Positions 24,380 through 33,111 of a DNA stretch of 64,000 bases are shown in pieces. The stretch lies in contig NZ_CP073720.1 in the NCBI RefSeq assembly GCF_025137375.1, positions 6,782,501 to 6,846,500 of the forward strand, written 5' to 3'. A program made the translations under genes and the position numbers. The first letter of the stretch is position 1, and the number at the start of each line of letters is the position of its first letter. The stretch comes from Dactylosporangium fulvum. GTDB taxonomy: Bacteria > Actinomycetota > Actinomycetes > Mycobacteriales > Micromonosporaceae. The notes beneath the pieces are model-generated. The model was not told the DNA's origin, did not search any database, and saw only the letters and a program-made list of their open reading frames with translations.

Positions 24380-25392
24380 CCCGCGTACTCGTCGCCGGCG
24401 ACCACTTCGTCACCCCCGCACTCGTGGTCGACGCCCTCGGCAGACTCACCGGCCTCGACGTCGTCACGCACACCGGACCGTGGCCGTACACGCCGTTCGG
24501 CCGGGTCGGCGACGTCGACGAGGCGTCGGACATCGAGGACGAACTCGTCGCGCTGCTGCCCGGGGTCGACGTGGTGATCACCCAGATGGCGCCGCTCACC
24601 GAACGGGTCCTGGCCGCCGCCCCGGCACTGAAACTGATCGTGGTCACGCGCGGCGGCCCGGTGAACGTGAACCTCGCCGCCGCCGAGGCCCGCGGGATCG
24701 AGGTCCGCAGCACACCGGGGCGCAACGCCGTGGCCGCCGCCGAACACACCATCGCGCTGCTGCTCGCGGCGCTGCGGATGATCCCGGCCACCCATGCGTC
24801 GGTGCTCGCCGGCGAGTGGCGCTCCGACCTCTACGCGCTCGACGCCGTCGGCTCGGAACTCGGCGGCACCACCGCGGGCCTGGTCGGTTACGGCGCCATC
24901 GGCCGGCGGGTGGCCCGCATCCTGCGCGCGTTCGACGCGACCGTGCTCGTGCACGACCCGTACGCCGACCCGGCCACCCTCGACGGCGCCGAAGCGGTCA
25001 CGTTGGACGAGTTGCTGTCGCGCAGCCAGGTGCTGAGCCTGCACGCCCGGCTCACCGCCGAGACCCGTGGCATGATCGGCGCGAAGGAGCTGGCCCGGCT
25101 GCCGCACGGCGCGGTGCTGGTGAACTCCGCACGCGGCGGGCTGCTCGACTACCGGGCCGTGGCCGAGGCGCTCGAATCAGGACGGCTCCGGGCCGCTGCC
25201 TTCGACGTGTTCGACGTCGAGCCGCTGCCGGCCGACTCGCCGCTGCGGACGGCACCCCGCGTGGTACTGACACCGCATCTCGCCGGTGCGACCGTGCAGA
25301 CCGCCCGCCGGGCCGCCGAGCAGGCCGCCGAGGCGCTCGAGACGTGGCTCACCGGCGCCGCCGTGCCGCCGGTGACCTCCTCCGCGACGTGA
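24376..25392 (+). CDS. D-isomer-specific 2-hydroxyacid dehydrogenase
   Basis: A 338-residue NAD-dependent dehydrogenase. The cofactor loop is AGLVGYGAIGRRVARIL, the catalytic arginine is in NSARGGLLDY, the Glu in FDVFDVEPLP and the His in LTPHLAGAT, so all catalytic residues are present. Related enzymes act on phosphoglycerate, glycerate, erythronate-4-phosphate or glyoxylate. It is the last gene of the kinase operon, so a sugar-acid or phosphorylated hydroxyacid of the same pathway is the likely substrate. Confidence 0.85.
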   Translation: MTRVLVAGDHFVTPALVVDALGRLTGLDVVTHTGPWPYTPFGRVGDVDEASDIEDELVALLPGVDVVITQMAPLTERVLAAAPALKLIVVTRGGPVNVNLAAAEARGIEVRSTPGRNAVAAAEHTIALLLAALRMIPATHASVLAGEWRSDLYALDAVGSELGGTTAGLVGYGAIGRRVARILRAFDATVLVHDPYADPATLDGAEAVTLDELLSRSQVLSLHARLTAETRGMIGAKELARLPHGAVLVNSARGGLLDYRAVAEALESGRLRAAAFDVFDVEPLPADSPLRTAPRVVLTPHLAGATVQTARRAAEQAAEALETWLTGAAVPPVTSSAT

Positions 25393-25443
25393 CCACCGGC
25401 ACTTCTGCCGAGCCGTGCGGGTGGCGCTCGCTATCCTGCACTG

Positions 25444-26109
25444 ATGTCCGAGCTGGTCAGGCTGATGATCGCGGACGACCAGGCGATGATCCGGGCCGGT
25501 CTGCGGCTGGTGGTCGAGACCGCGGCCGCCGGGACGATCGCGGTGGTCGGCGAGGCCTCCGACGGCCATGAGGCGGTGGCGTCGGCCCGCCTCCTCCGGC
25601 CGGACGTGCTGGTCATGGACATCGCCATGCCGCGACTCGACGGTCTGTCGGCGGCGCGCCTGCTGCTGTCCGACCCGGATCCGCCGAAGATCATCCTGCT
25701 GACCATGTTCGACACCGACGAGCACCTGCACGCGGCGCTGCGGCTCGGGGTCAGCGGGTTCCTGCTCAAGGTCTCGCCACCGGAGCAGCTCGTCGACGCG
25801 GTCCGGGCCGTGGCGGCCGGTGACGCGCTCATCGACCCGGCGGTGACGACGCGGGTCATCGCATCCTTCGCCGCCCGTCCGGAGCCGGGCCCGACGCCCG
25901 AGCTGGACACGCTGACCGCGCGGGAGCGTGACGTGCTCGGACTGCTGGTCCGCGGGCTGTCCAACGCGGAGATCGGCGGGCGCCTGCACCTCGGCGAGGC
26001 GACCGTGCGCACCCACGTCGGCCGGATCTTCCAGAAGCTGGGGCTGCGCGACCGGGTCCAGGCGGTGGTCTACGGCTACGAGGCGGGCATCGTCCGCCCG
26101 GGCGAATGA
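25444..26109 (+). CDS. NarL/LuxR-type response regulator
   Basis: A 221-residue regulator. The receiver domain has the acidic pair D11-D12, the phospho-acceptor D59 (VLVMDIAMP) and K109. The C-terminal LuxR helix-turn-helix follows (LTARERDVLGLLVRGLSNAE, then THVGRIFQKLGLRDR). The histidine kinase gene overlaps its end (ATGATG), so regulator and sensor are a pair, with the regulator first. It is 51 bp after the dehydrogenase and could still be read from the kinase operon, but the target is unknown. Confidence 0.9.
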   Translation: MSELVRLMIADDQAMIRAGLRLVVETAAAGTIAVVGEASDGHEAVASARLLRPDVLVMDIAMPRLDGLSAARLLLSDPDPPKIILLTMFDTDEHLHAALRLGVSGFLLKVSPPEQLVDAVRAVAAGDALIDPAVTTRVIASFAARPEPGPTPELDTLTARERDVLGLLVRGLSNAEIGGRLHLGEATVRTHVGRIFQKLGLRDRVQAVVYGYEAGIVRPGE

Positions 26110-27239
26110 TGGGCCGCTGGCGGCCGTCGCGGCTCGACGCACTCCTGGCCCTGGCCGTCGCAGGGGCGGGCGTCGTCGAGGCGTACGGGCGCGCCGGCCC
26201 CGGCCCGGGCGAGGTGCACCGGCCGGCCCTGGTGGCCGTGGGCGCGCTCGCGGCCGGCCTGGTCCTGCTGCTGCGCCGTAGGTTCCCGGTCGGATCCCTG
26301 CTCGCGCTGATCGTGCTGTCGGCGCTGCTGCGCGTCACGGTCATGGACGACGACTACCCGCTCGCCGCCTGGCAGTTCTACTCGAACCTGATCCTGGTGC
26401 ACACGGTCGGCAGCCAGCAGGCCGGGCCGCGGGCACGTGCCGGCGGCATCCTCGCCGTCCTCGCCGCATACTCCCTGCTGCAGACCCTGCCCGGGCAGGA
26501 CGTCGCCGAGAGCCTGATCGGCGCCATCTTCATGAGCGTCGCCTACGGCAGCGGCATCCTGCTGCGCCGTCAGACGGCGCAGACCGTCCGGATGGCCGAA
26601 CAGGCGGCGCTCGCGGCCGCCACGGAACGCACCCGCATCGCCCGCGAGCTCCACGACGTCATCTCGCACAACGTCACCTTGATGACCCTGCAGACCGGCG
26701 GCGTGCGGATGCTGCTCGGCGCCGACGCCGACCGCCGACGCGAACGCGACCTGCTCCAGGGTGTCGAGCGGACCGGCCGGGACACCGTCGAGGAGCTGCG
26801 GTTGCTGCTCGGCGTCCTGCGGGACGGACCCGCGCCGTCGCTGTTCGACCGCCTGGACGCGCTCACCGGGCCGCTGCGGACGGCCGGGCTCCACGTCCGG
26901 GTCGTCACGACCGGCCCGCCGCAGCCGCTCCCGCCGTCACTCGCCCTGTCCACGTACCGCGTGGTCCAGGAGGCCCTGACCAACACGCTCAAACACGCCG
27001 AGGCCACCAGCGCCGAGGTGAAGATCGAGTTCACGCCGGCCGCGCTGGCCGTCGAGGTGAGCGACGACGGCCGGACGACCGGGTCAGCCGGTGACGGGTC
27101 CGGCGGGAACGGGACGGGCCATGGGCTCGTCGGCATGCGGGAGCGCACGGCCCTGCACGGCGGCACCTTCCACGCCGGCCATCGTCCGGGCGGCGGTTAC
27201 ACGGTCACCGCGACCTTCCCGTTCTCCACCGGCTCCTGA
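26106..27239 (+). CDS. DesK/NarX-type sensor histidine kinase
   Basis: A 377-residue membrane kinase. Four to five membrane segments fill residues 1-155, followed by a HisKA_3 domain with phospho-acceptor H183 in RIARELHDVISHNV and an HATPase_c domain (YRVVQEALTNTLKHA; GHGLVGMRERTALHGG). There is no obvious extracellular sensor loop, so the signal may be membrane-related. It is paired with the preceding regulator. Its 3' end overlaps the convergent gene at 27197 by 43 bp. Confidence 0.9.
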   Translation: MMGRWRPSRLDALLALAVAGAGVVEAYGRAGPGPGEVHRPALVAVGALAAGLVLLLRRRFPVGSLLALIVLSALLRVTVMDDDYPLAAWQFYSNLILVHTVGSQQAGPRARAGGILAVLAAYSLLQTLPGQDVAESLIGAIFMSVAYGSGILLRRQTAQTVRMAEQAALAAATERTRIARELHDVISHNVTLMTLQTGGVRMLLGADADRRRERDLLQGVERTGRDTVEELRLLLGVLRDGPAPSLFDRLDALTGPLRTAGLHVRVVTTGPPQPLPPSLALSTYRVVQEALTNTLKHAEATSAEVKIEFTPAALAVEVSDDGRTTGSAGDGSGGNGTGHGLVGMRERTALHGGTFHAGHRPGGGYTVTATFPFSTGS

Positions 27240-27859
27240 ACCCATTCGGCGTCGCTCATCCGCAACATCCGCAGGCCGATCACCCCCGCGCCGGCGATGT
27301 ACAGCAGGCTGCCCAGCGCCATCCCGATCGGGTAGATGGGCCCGGTGAGCATGCCGACCACCATCGCGCCCGATGCCCACCACGGTGCGTGACGGTTGGC
27401 CGCGAGGGCCAGCCCCAGCAGCAGCACGCCGAGCAGCCCCAGGAATCCCGGGATCTGGAAACCCCACTGTGCGCCGCCGGAGGCGAACGCCTCGTCACCC
27501 AGGCGGCTGCCGGTCTCCGGCCCGAGCTCGGCTTCGAGCCTGGCGTAGAAGAAGTCGCCGAGCATCAGGGCCGAGAAGTTGACGATGCCGAGCAGCGCGA
27601 CCGCTCCGGCGATGTGCCCGAAGAGCACGGCGCGCCGCCGCACCAGGTGGATCATCCCGACGATGCCGGGCACGAGCAGCACCCAGCTCCAGTGCAGCAA
27701 CGCGGCGCTCACCGACACCTGGCCGGGGTAGCGGCCGTAGGCGCCGGCAGCGGCGTCACCGGCCCGCAGGGCAGGGTCGACGAGCAGCCCCGCCACGTAC
27801 ACGAACGGCGCGGCCATGAGACAGACCGCGGCGGACAACCTTCGAAATCTATGTGGCAT
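27197..27859 (-). CDS. uncharacterised multi-pass membrane protein
   Basis: A 220-residue protein with about six hydrophobic segments (for example HWSWVLLVPGIVGMIHLVRR and GHIAGAVALLGIVNFSALML). The N-terminal segment could be an uncleaved signal anchor. I do not recognise the family; it resembles small actinobacterial DUF-type membrane proteins. It is convergent with, and overlaps, the histidine kinase gene tail. Codon usage looks like that of its neighbours, so I take it as real. Confidence 0.65.
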   Translation of the reverse strand: MPHRFRRLSAAVCLMAAPFVYVAGLLVDPALRAGDAAAGAYGRYPGQVSVSAALLHWSWVLLVPGIVGMIHLVRRRAVLFGHIAGAVALLGIVNFSALMLGDFFYARLEAELGPETGSRLGDEAFASGGAQWGFQIPGFLGLLGVLLLGLALAANRHAPWWASGAMVVGMLTGPIYPIGMALGSLLYIAGAGVIGLRMLRMSDAEWVQEPVENGKVAVTV

Positions 27860-28099
27860 GACGACCTTCCGGCTTGAACAAGACGTGCATCGGGCCAGAA
27901 CCGTAGGCCAGGTGAACCCCGCCCGTCGTCAGCCGCGACGATGACCGGGGTCAGCGCCGGCGCGGAGGCCGGGAGTCCTCGGCCTGCGCCGCGGGTGCCG
28001 GCGCCCGCCCGCTACGGCCTTGACCCCGGCGCGGCCCGCCGATCATGCTGACCGGCAACGGCCGGTGGAATACCGGATGGTCTCGGCTCGGAGGTTCGG

Positions 28100-29680
28100 A
28101 TGATCTACAGCAGCAGGTATCCGGACGTGGCGGTCATCGACGACCTCATCCACGAGCGGGTGCTGGGAGCCGCCGCGCAACGCGGTTCACTGCCCGCTCT
28201 GGTCGACGCGGTCAGCGGGCGTACGATCACGTACGGTGAGCTGGCCACCCTGGTCGAACGGCTGGCCGCGGGGCTGGCCGCCGAGGGCATCGGCGTCGGC
28301 GACGTGGTCGCGCTGCACTCGCCGAACACCGTCGTGTTCCCGGTCGTCTTCTACGCCACGACCCGGGCGGGCGGGACCGTGACGACCCTGTCGCCGCTGG
28401 CCACCCCGCAGGAGATCGCGAAGCAGCTGGTCGACGCCAAAGCCAAGATCCTGGTGACGGTCTCGGCGCTGCTCGGGCCGGCGCGGGCCGCGGCCGATCT
28501 GGTCCGGCAGGAGACCGGTGCGGTCATCGAGGTGCTGGTCTGCGACGAGGCCGAAGGTCATCGTTCGGTGCTGGGGCTGCTCCGGGACGGGCAGGTGCCG
28601 CCGTACGACATCGACCCGGCCGTCGGCGTCGCGGTGCTGCCCTACTCCAGCGGAACGACGGGCGTGCCCAAGGGCGTGATGCTGACGCACCGCAACATCT
28701 GCACCAACCTCGAACAGATCTCCGGGCTGCACCGGATCGAAGAGGGGGACCGGATCATCGCGATCCTGCCGTTCTTCCACATCTACGGGATGGCGGTGCT
28801 GCTCAACAACGCGCTGCTGCGCGGCGCGACCGTGTACGTGCACCCGCGGTTCGACCTCGACACCTTCCTGACCAGCCTGGAACGCGACCGGATCACGCAC
28901 GCCTACCTCGCCCCGCCGGTCATGCTGGTGCTCGCCAAGCATCCCACCGTCGGCCAGCTCGACCTCTCGCACCTCAAGCGCATCATCTGCGCCGCGGCGC
29001 CCCTGGACGCGGGCCTGCAGGCCGCGGTCGCGGACCGGCTGGGGGTGGAGATCGGGCAGGCGTACGGCATGACCGAGCTGTCGCCGGGCACACACATCCA
29101 CGTCGACGGCAACACCGATGAGCCGCCCGCATGCGTGGGACACCTGTTCCCGTCGACGAAGGCCCGGCTGGTCGACCCGCTCACCGGCGCCGACGCCGCG
29201 CCCGGCGAGCCCGGTGAGCTGTGGATCCGCGGGCCTCAGGTGATGAAGGGATACTTCGGTCGCCCGGAGGACACCGATGCCATGGTCGACGCCGACGGTT
29301 GGCTGCACACCGGCGACGTCGCCCGGGTCGACGCCGACGGAAACTGGTTCATCGTCGACCGGGTCAAGGAGCTGATCAAGTACAAGGGCTACCAGGTCGC
29401 CCCGGCCGAGCTCGAAGCGGTCCTGCTGGGCCACCCCGACATCGCGGACGCGGCCGTGATCGGCGTCTACGATGAGGAGAACAACGAGATCCCCAAGGCG
29501 TTCGTGGTACCGATGCCGGGCGCGACGCTCAGCGGTGAGGCCGTGATGCAGTACGTCAGCGGGCTCGTCGCCCCGTACAAGAAGGTTCGCCGCGTCGAGT
29601 TCATCGAGGCGATCCCCAAAGCGGCGTCGGGAAAGATCCTGCGTCGCCAGCTCCGGCAACGGGAACGGACGCCGGCATGA
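28100..29680 (+). CDS. 4-coumarate-CoA-ligase-like acyl-CoA synthetase
   Basis: A 526-residue ANL-superfamily adenylating enzyme. The P-loop is YSSGTTGVPKGVMLTHRN (residues 182-199), followed by the aromatic-pocket region FFHIYGMAV, QAYGMTELSPG, the hinge region KELIKYKGYQVAPAELE and the catalytic lysine K512 in KAASGKILRR. It resembles plant-type 4CL and bacterial homologues acting on aryl or medium-chain acids via an acyl-adenylate. The next gene overlaps by 4 bp. The ~240 bp upstream holds no gene I can support. Confidence 0.88.
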   Translation: MIYSSRYPDVAVIDDLIHERVLGAAAQRGSLPALVDAVSGRTITYGELATLVERLAAGLAAEGIGVGDVVALHSPNTVVFPVVFYATTRAGGTVTTLSPLATPQEIAKQLVDAKAKILVTVSALLGPARAAADLVRQETGAVIEVLVCDEAEGHRSVLGLLRDGQVPPYDIDPAVGVAVLPYSSGTTGVPKGVMLTHRNICTNLEQISGLHRIEEGDRIIAILPFFHIYGMAVLLNNALLRGATVYVHPRFDLDTFLTSLERDRITHAYLAPPVMLVLAKHPTVGQLDLSHLKRIICAAAPLDAGLQAAVADRLGVEIGQAYGMTELSPGTHIHVDGNTDEPPACVGHLFPSTKARLVDPLTGADAAPGEPGELWIRGPQVMKGYFGRPEDTDAMVDADGWLHTGDVARVDADGNWFIVDRVKELIKYKGYQVAPAELEAVLLGHPDIADAAVIGVYDEENNEIPKAFVVPMPGATLSGEAVMQYVSGLVAPYKKVRRVEFIEAIPKAASGKILRRQLRQRERTPA

Positions 29681-30543
29681 AACGGGTGACCCGTCGACTC
29701 GCGCTCCGGCAGGCTGATCTCGACGGTGCCGTCTGCCCCGTCCCGGACGAGATCGCCGAGGTCCTGCGGCACAGCGATCCTGTCACCGTCGTGCTCGAGC
29801 ACCGCGTGCAGGGGATCACGCCCACGCGGCAGGCCTCCGAGGGCTCGCTGCGGCAGGACCCCGGCTGGCAGGTCAGCGGCATCGTCTGGCCGGACGACCT
29901 GCGGCCCGGGGTGCTGGTCACCGTCTCCTGGCAGGCCGCCAAGGACGAGATCGTCGTGCGCACCGTCGTGCTGGACGAACCGATGCGGGTCGACGGTGTC
30001 AACTACTTCCACGAGTACGACCCGAAGGTCGTCACCCGCGAGTTCGAACCGGGCAAGTCGAACCGGGGGCAGGTACTGCACGCGATACGTCGGCTGGGCC
30101 GCGTGTTCGAGGACGGCAGTGCCGTGTTCGCCGAGTCGGAGCTTGCCACGCGCAGCGGGCTCGGCCGGGGAACTCGCGGGACGTTCCTGCTCCGCAACGC
30201 CGTTGAGCAACTGATCCGCGAGGGCTACGTCACCCGTGTGCCCGGCAGCGTCGACTCCGCGGGACACCCCTCCTATCCCGCCGTCGACGGCGAGGAACCC
30301 ACCGAGATGCTGTTCTACGCGCCGTTGGTCGAACCGGCCCCCTACCCGGGCGATCCCGACGGCGAAGGCTCCGAGCGCCGCGACCACTGGGTCAGCGGCT
30401 TCGTCCGCAAGCTGCCGGCCGGTTCGCAAGCGTCGGAGCGGCAGCTCGCACTGCACCGGCAGGCCGTCGAGAGCGAGCAGATCGACTCCGTCCCGCTGAC
30501 CCCCGGCTACACCTTCGTGAAGAAGCACCACCGCAACGGCTGA
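29677..30543 (+). CDS. unknown protein translationally coupled to the acyl-CoA ligase
   Basis: A 288-residue soluble protein I do not recognise. It has no signal peptide and no membrane segment. The N-terminal half is beta-rich (WQVSGIVWPDDLRPGVLVTV, DEIVVRTVVLDEP). The middle contains a possible winged-helix (ESELATRSGLGRGTRGTFLL then VEQLIREGYVTRV). The start overlaps the ligase stop (ATGA), so the two products are made together and may work together, for example as regulator and enzyme. Codon usage looks normal. Confidence 0.6.
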   Translation: MKRVTRRLALRQADLDGAVCPVPDEIAEVLRHSDPVTVVLEHRVQGITPTRQASEGSLRQDPGWQVSGIVWPDDLRPGVLVTVSWQAAKDEIVVRTVVLDEPMRVDGVNYFHEYDPKVVTREFEPGKSNRGQVLHAIRRLGRVFEDGSAVFAESELATRSGLGRGTRGTFLLRNAVEQLIREGYVTRVPGSVDSAGHPSYPAVDGEEPTEMLFYAPLVEPAPYPGDPDGEGSERRDHWVSGFVRKLPAGSQASERQLALHRQAVESEQIDSVPLTPGYTFVKKHHRNG

Positions 30544-30635
30544 GCCGCCCGTCCGACGTCGGGTGCGTTCCGCAGATGTCAACCGGGTGGTACCCGCCGG
30601 CATCGGTGTCCGGCACGAAGGTCAGGATCCGGTGC

Positions 30636-30770
30636 ATGGAGTTCTTCTGCTACCACCGCGACCGGCCCGGCTCGACGGCACTGCGTGGCGAGCTGCTGGA
30701 GGCGCACTGGTCCTACATGGACCGGTACACGGCGCAGATGCCTCCGGTGGACTTCCGGCGGCCGGCGGGT
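30636..30770 (+). pseudogene. YciI-family remnant (N-terminal part only)
   Basis: The residues from ATG 30636, MEFFCYHRDRPGSTALRGEL followed by LEAHWSYMDRYTAQM, match the first strand, helix and catalytic-type region of actinobacterial YciI-like (DUF1330-fold) proteins. After about 38 residues the similarity stops. The expected glycine-rich second half is absent in all frames I read. The frame runs on into the next small gene, so this looks like a deletion remnant fused in frame to it. Confidence 0.45.
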
Positions 30771-30845
30771 GATGTGCGGGGTCACCGGTTTGCCGGTCCC
30801 GACCGAGGGGCAGGTGCCGACAGGGCTGGAAGTGGGGGTCGCCTG

Positions 30846-31154
30846 GTGGCCGTCGAGGGAACCTGGACGTTGTCGGTCGATACGCCGATCGGCGAGCAGC
30901 GGACCATGCTCGTGCTGCACCGTGACGGCGACCGGCTGACCGGATCACTCGACTACCGAGCGACCAGGCTGGAGATCACCGACGGGGTGGTTTCGGGTGA
31001 CGAGGCCAGGTGGAAAGTCGTGAAGACGCTGAACAAGCTGCTGAAGGTGAACGCGACGGTCACGTTCACGGTCACCGTTGAGGGCGACAGCATGCGCGGC
31101 AAGGCCGATGCCGGGAAGTTCGGCACATTCGACGTGACGGGCCTGCGCGGTTGA
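30846..31154 (+). CDS. small beta-rich protein of unknown function
   Basis: A 102-residue protein from GTG 30846. The segment begins VEGTWTLSVDTPIGEQRTML and continues with alternating strands (LTGSLDYRATRLEITDGVVS; NATVTFTVTVEGDSMRGKAD). It looks like a small closed beta-sheet or lipocalin-like fold, with no signal peptide and no cysteine. I recognise no characterised family. If translation starts upstream at 30636 it would be a fusion with the YciI remnant (172 residues). The gene ends 24 bp before the convergent regulator gene. Confidence 0.55.
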   Translation: MAVEGTWTLSVDTPIGEQRTMLVLHRDGDRLTGSLDYRATRLEITDGVVSGDEARWKVVKTLNKLLKVNATVTFTVTVEGDSMRGKADAGKFGTFDVTGLRG

Positions 31155-31178
31155 CCTGTCCGGCCGGGCGTCACCGCG

Positions 31179-31841
31179 TCACCGGCGGCGCGGCGCGATC
31201 AGCCCCGACTCGTACGCCCACACGACCAGCTGGGCACGGTCGCGGCAGTGCAGCTTCGTCATCGCCCGGTTGACATGTGTCTTGGCGGTCAACGGACTGA
31301 TCACCATGCGCTCGGCGATCTCGTCGTTGGTCAAGCCGCGGGCGACGAGTTCGACGATCTCCTGTTCGCGGGCGGTCAGCACGTCGCGTCCGGCCGCCGG
31401 GTCGGCCGGTGGCGGGCCGGTGACGAACTCGCTGATGAGCGTCCGCGTGACCGCCGGGGCGAGCAGCGCGTCGCCGCGCGCGACGACGGCGACGGCCTGC
31501 AACAGGTCGGCGGGGTCGGCGTCCTTCAGCAGGAATCCGCTGGCGCCGGCGCGGAGTGCGCCGAAGACGTAGGCGTCGAGCCCGTAGTTGGTGAGGATGA
31601 GGACGCGGACCGCGGCGAGGTCGGGATCGGCCGCGATGCGCCGGGTGGCTTCGATGCCGTCGAGGCCCGGCATCTGTACGTCCATCAGCACGACATCCGG
31701 CCGCAGGCGTCGCGCCAGTTCGACGGCCGCAGCGCCGTCGGCGGCCTCGCCGACGACTTCCAGGTCGTCCTCGGCGTCGAGCAGTGCCCGGAATCCGGCC
31801 CGCATCAAGGCCTGGTCGTCGGCGAGGAGGACGCTGATCAT
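31179..31841 (-). CDS. NarL/LuxR-type response regulator
   Basis: A 220-residue regulator with receiver residues D8-D9, phospho-acceptor D54 (VVLMDVQMP) and K106. The C-terminal LuxR motif is LTAREQEIVELVARGLTNDE, then TAKTHVNRAMTKLHCRDR. ATG 31841 overlaps the stop of the sensor kinase gene (31838), so the pair is kinase-first. The signal is unknown. No adjacent effector genes on the same strand suggest its regulon. Confidence 0.9.
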   Translation of the reverse strand: MISVLLADDQALMRAGFRALLDAEDDLEVVGEAADGAAAVELARRLRPDVVLMDVQMPGLDGIEATRRIAADPDLAAVRVLILTNYGLDAYVFGALRAGASGFLLKDADPADLLQAVAVVARGDALLAPAVTRTLISEFVTGPPPADPAAGRDVLTAREQEIVELVARGLTNDEIAERMVISPLTAKTHVNRAMTKLHCRDRAQLVVWAYESGLIAPRRR

Positions 31842-32968
31842 GCCGTACCGTCCAACGGGAAGACGGCCCGCACGGCGAACCCGCCGCCGTCGCTCGGGGC
31901 CGCGTGCAGCGTGCCGCCCAGTCCGGTGACCCGTTCCCGCATGCCGCGCAGGCCCACACCGGGTGTCACCGGCCGGCCCGGCGACGCCTGGCCGTCATCG
32001 GTCACCGAGACGGTCAGCCGTGCGGGGGCGCATTCGACGTGGATCTCGGCGGTGGCGGGGCCGGCGTGGCGGGCGATGTTGGTCAGAGCCTCCTGGACGA
32101 CGCGATATCCGGCCTGGTCGACCTCGGCGGGCAGGTCCCGGGGCTGACCGGAGACGGTGATGTGCACCGGCACGCCGGCCGCGCGGGTCCGCTCGGCGAG
32201 CTCGCCCACCCGGGCCAGCCCGACACAGTCCGCGTCGGACGGCGTGCGCAGCACCTCCAGGGTCGCCCGCAGTTCCCGCATCGCGGCGCCGCCGGCCTCC
32301 TGGATCGCCAGCAGCGCGGCCGACGGTTCCTCGCCGTGCTTGCGGGCCAGGTGCACGGCGATCCCGGCCTGCACCTTGATCACGGAGATGCTGTGGGTCA
32401 GCGAGTCGTGCAGATCCCGGGCGATGCGCAGGCGCTCCTCCCCGGCTCGGCGCAACGCCATCTCCTCGCGGGTGCGTTCGGCCTCGATCGCTCGCTGCTC
32501 GACCTGTTCCAGGTATGCCCGGCGCTGCCGCGCGACGAGTCCGGCGACGTTGGCCGCGAGGAACCAGCCCAGCAGCAGGGCGGTGCGCTCGGCGATCAGC
32601 TGGCCGGACCGGCCGGCGGGCGCGACCGAGATGTCGCGGGCCAGGAAGCCGCCGAGGAAGACGACGCCGGCGAGCGCGACGGCCGATCGGTGCCCCAGCC
32701 AGGCGGCGACGTAGACGGTGCCGAGGACGGCGAACGCGGCGGACACCCCGGCGTGCACCCGGACGTGGAATGCCAGCATGGTCGCGGTCACCACACCCAG
32801 CGCCGGCACCGGGTGCCGCCGGCACACCGCCAGGGCCGCCGCCATGGCCAGGACCAGGGCGACGTCGATCGCTCGCACCGGACCGGCGTCCGGCGCGAGC
32901 GCGGCGTCGCCGAGCAGGAAGGCGCCGATGGCGACGCCACCGACGGCGTAGGGCAGATCGGGGCGCAT
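31838..32968 (-). CDS. DesK/NarX-type sensor histidine kinase
   Basis: A 376-residue kinase with four to five membrane segments in residues 1-145, a coiled linker (EQRAIEAERTREEMALRRAG), HisKA_3 with H187 in RIARDLHDSLTHSISVIKVQ, and HATPase_c (YRVVQEALTNIARHAG; GVGLRGMRERVTGLGG). It lacks a large extracellular domain, as is usual for actinobacterial members of this group. It is coupled to the regulator at 31179. Confidence 0.9.
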   Translation of the reverse strand: MRPDLPYAVGGVAIGAFLLGDAALAPDAGPVRAIDVALVLAMAAALAVCRRHPVPALGVVTATMLAFHVRVHAGVSAAFAVLGTVYVAAWLGHRSAVALAGVVFLGGFLARDISVAPAGRSGQLIAERTALLLGWFLAANVAGLVARQRRAYLEQVEQRAIEAERTREEMALRRAGEERLRIARDLHDSLTHSISVIKVQAGIAVHLARKHGEEPSAALLAIQEAGGAAMRELRATLEVLRTPSDADCVGLARVGELAERTRAAGVPVHITVSGQPRDLPAEVDQAGYRVVQEALTNIARHAGPATAEIHVECAPARLTVSVTDDGQASPGRPVTPGVGLRGMRERVTGLGGTLHAAPSDGGGFAVRAVFPLDGTA

Positions 32969-33111
32969 GATCGCACCTTAGAACGGCGGTCGGCGGAGAG
33001 CATCCGGCACCTGCGGTACGCGTGGCGTACTGCGGACGCGGTATCGGCGGCCGGCCAAGTGCCTGCGGCGGCACGACGATTTCCCGGCGCACCGGGACAA
33101 GCATCTTGCCC

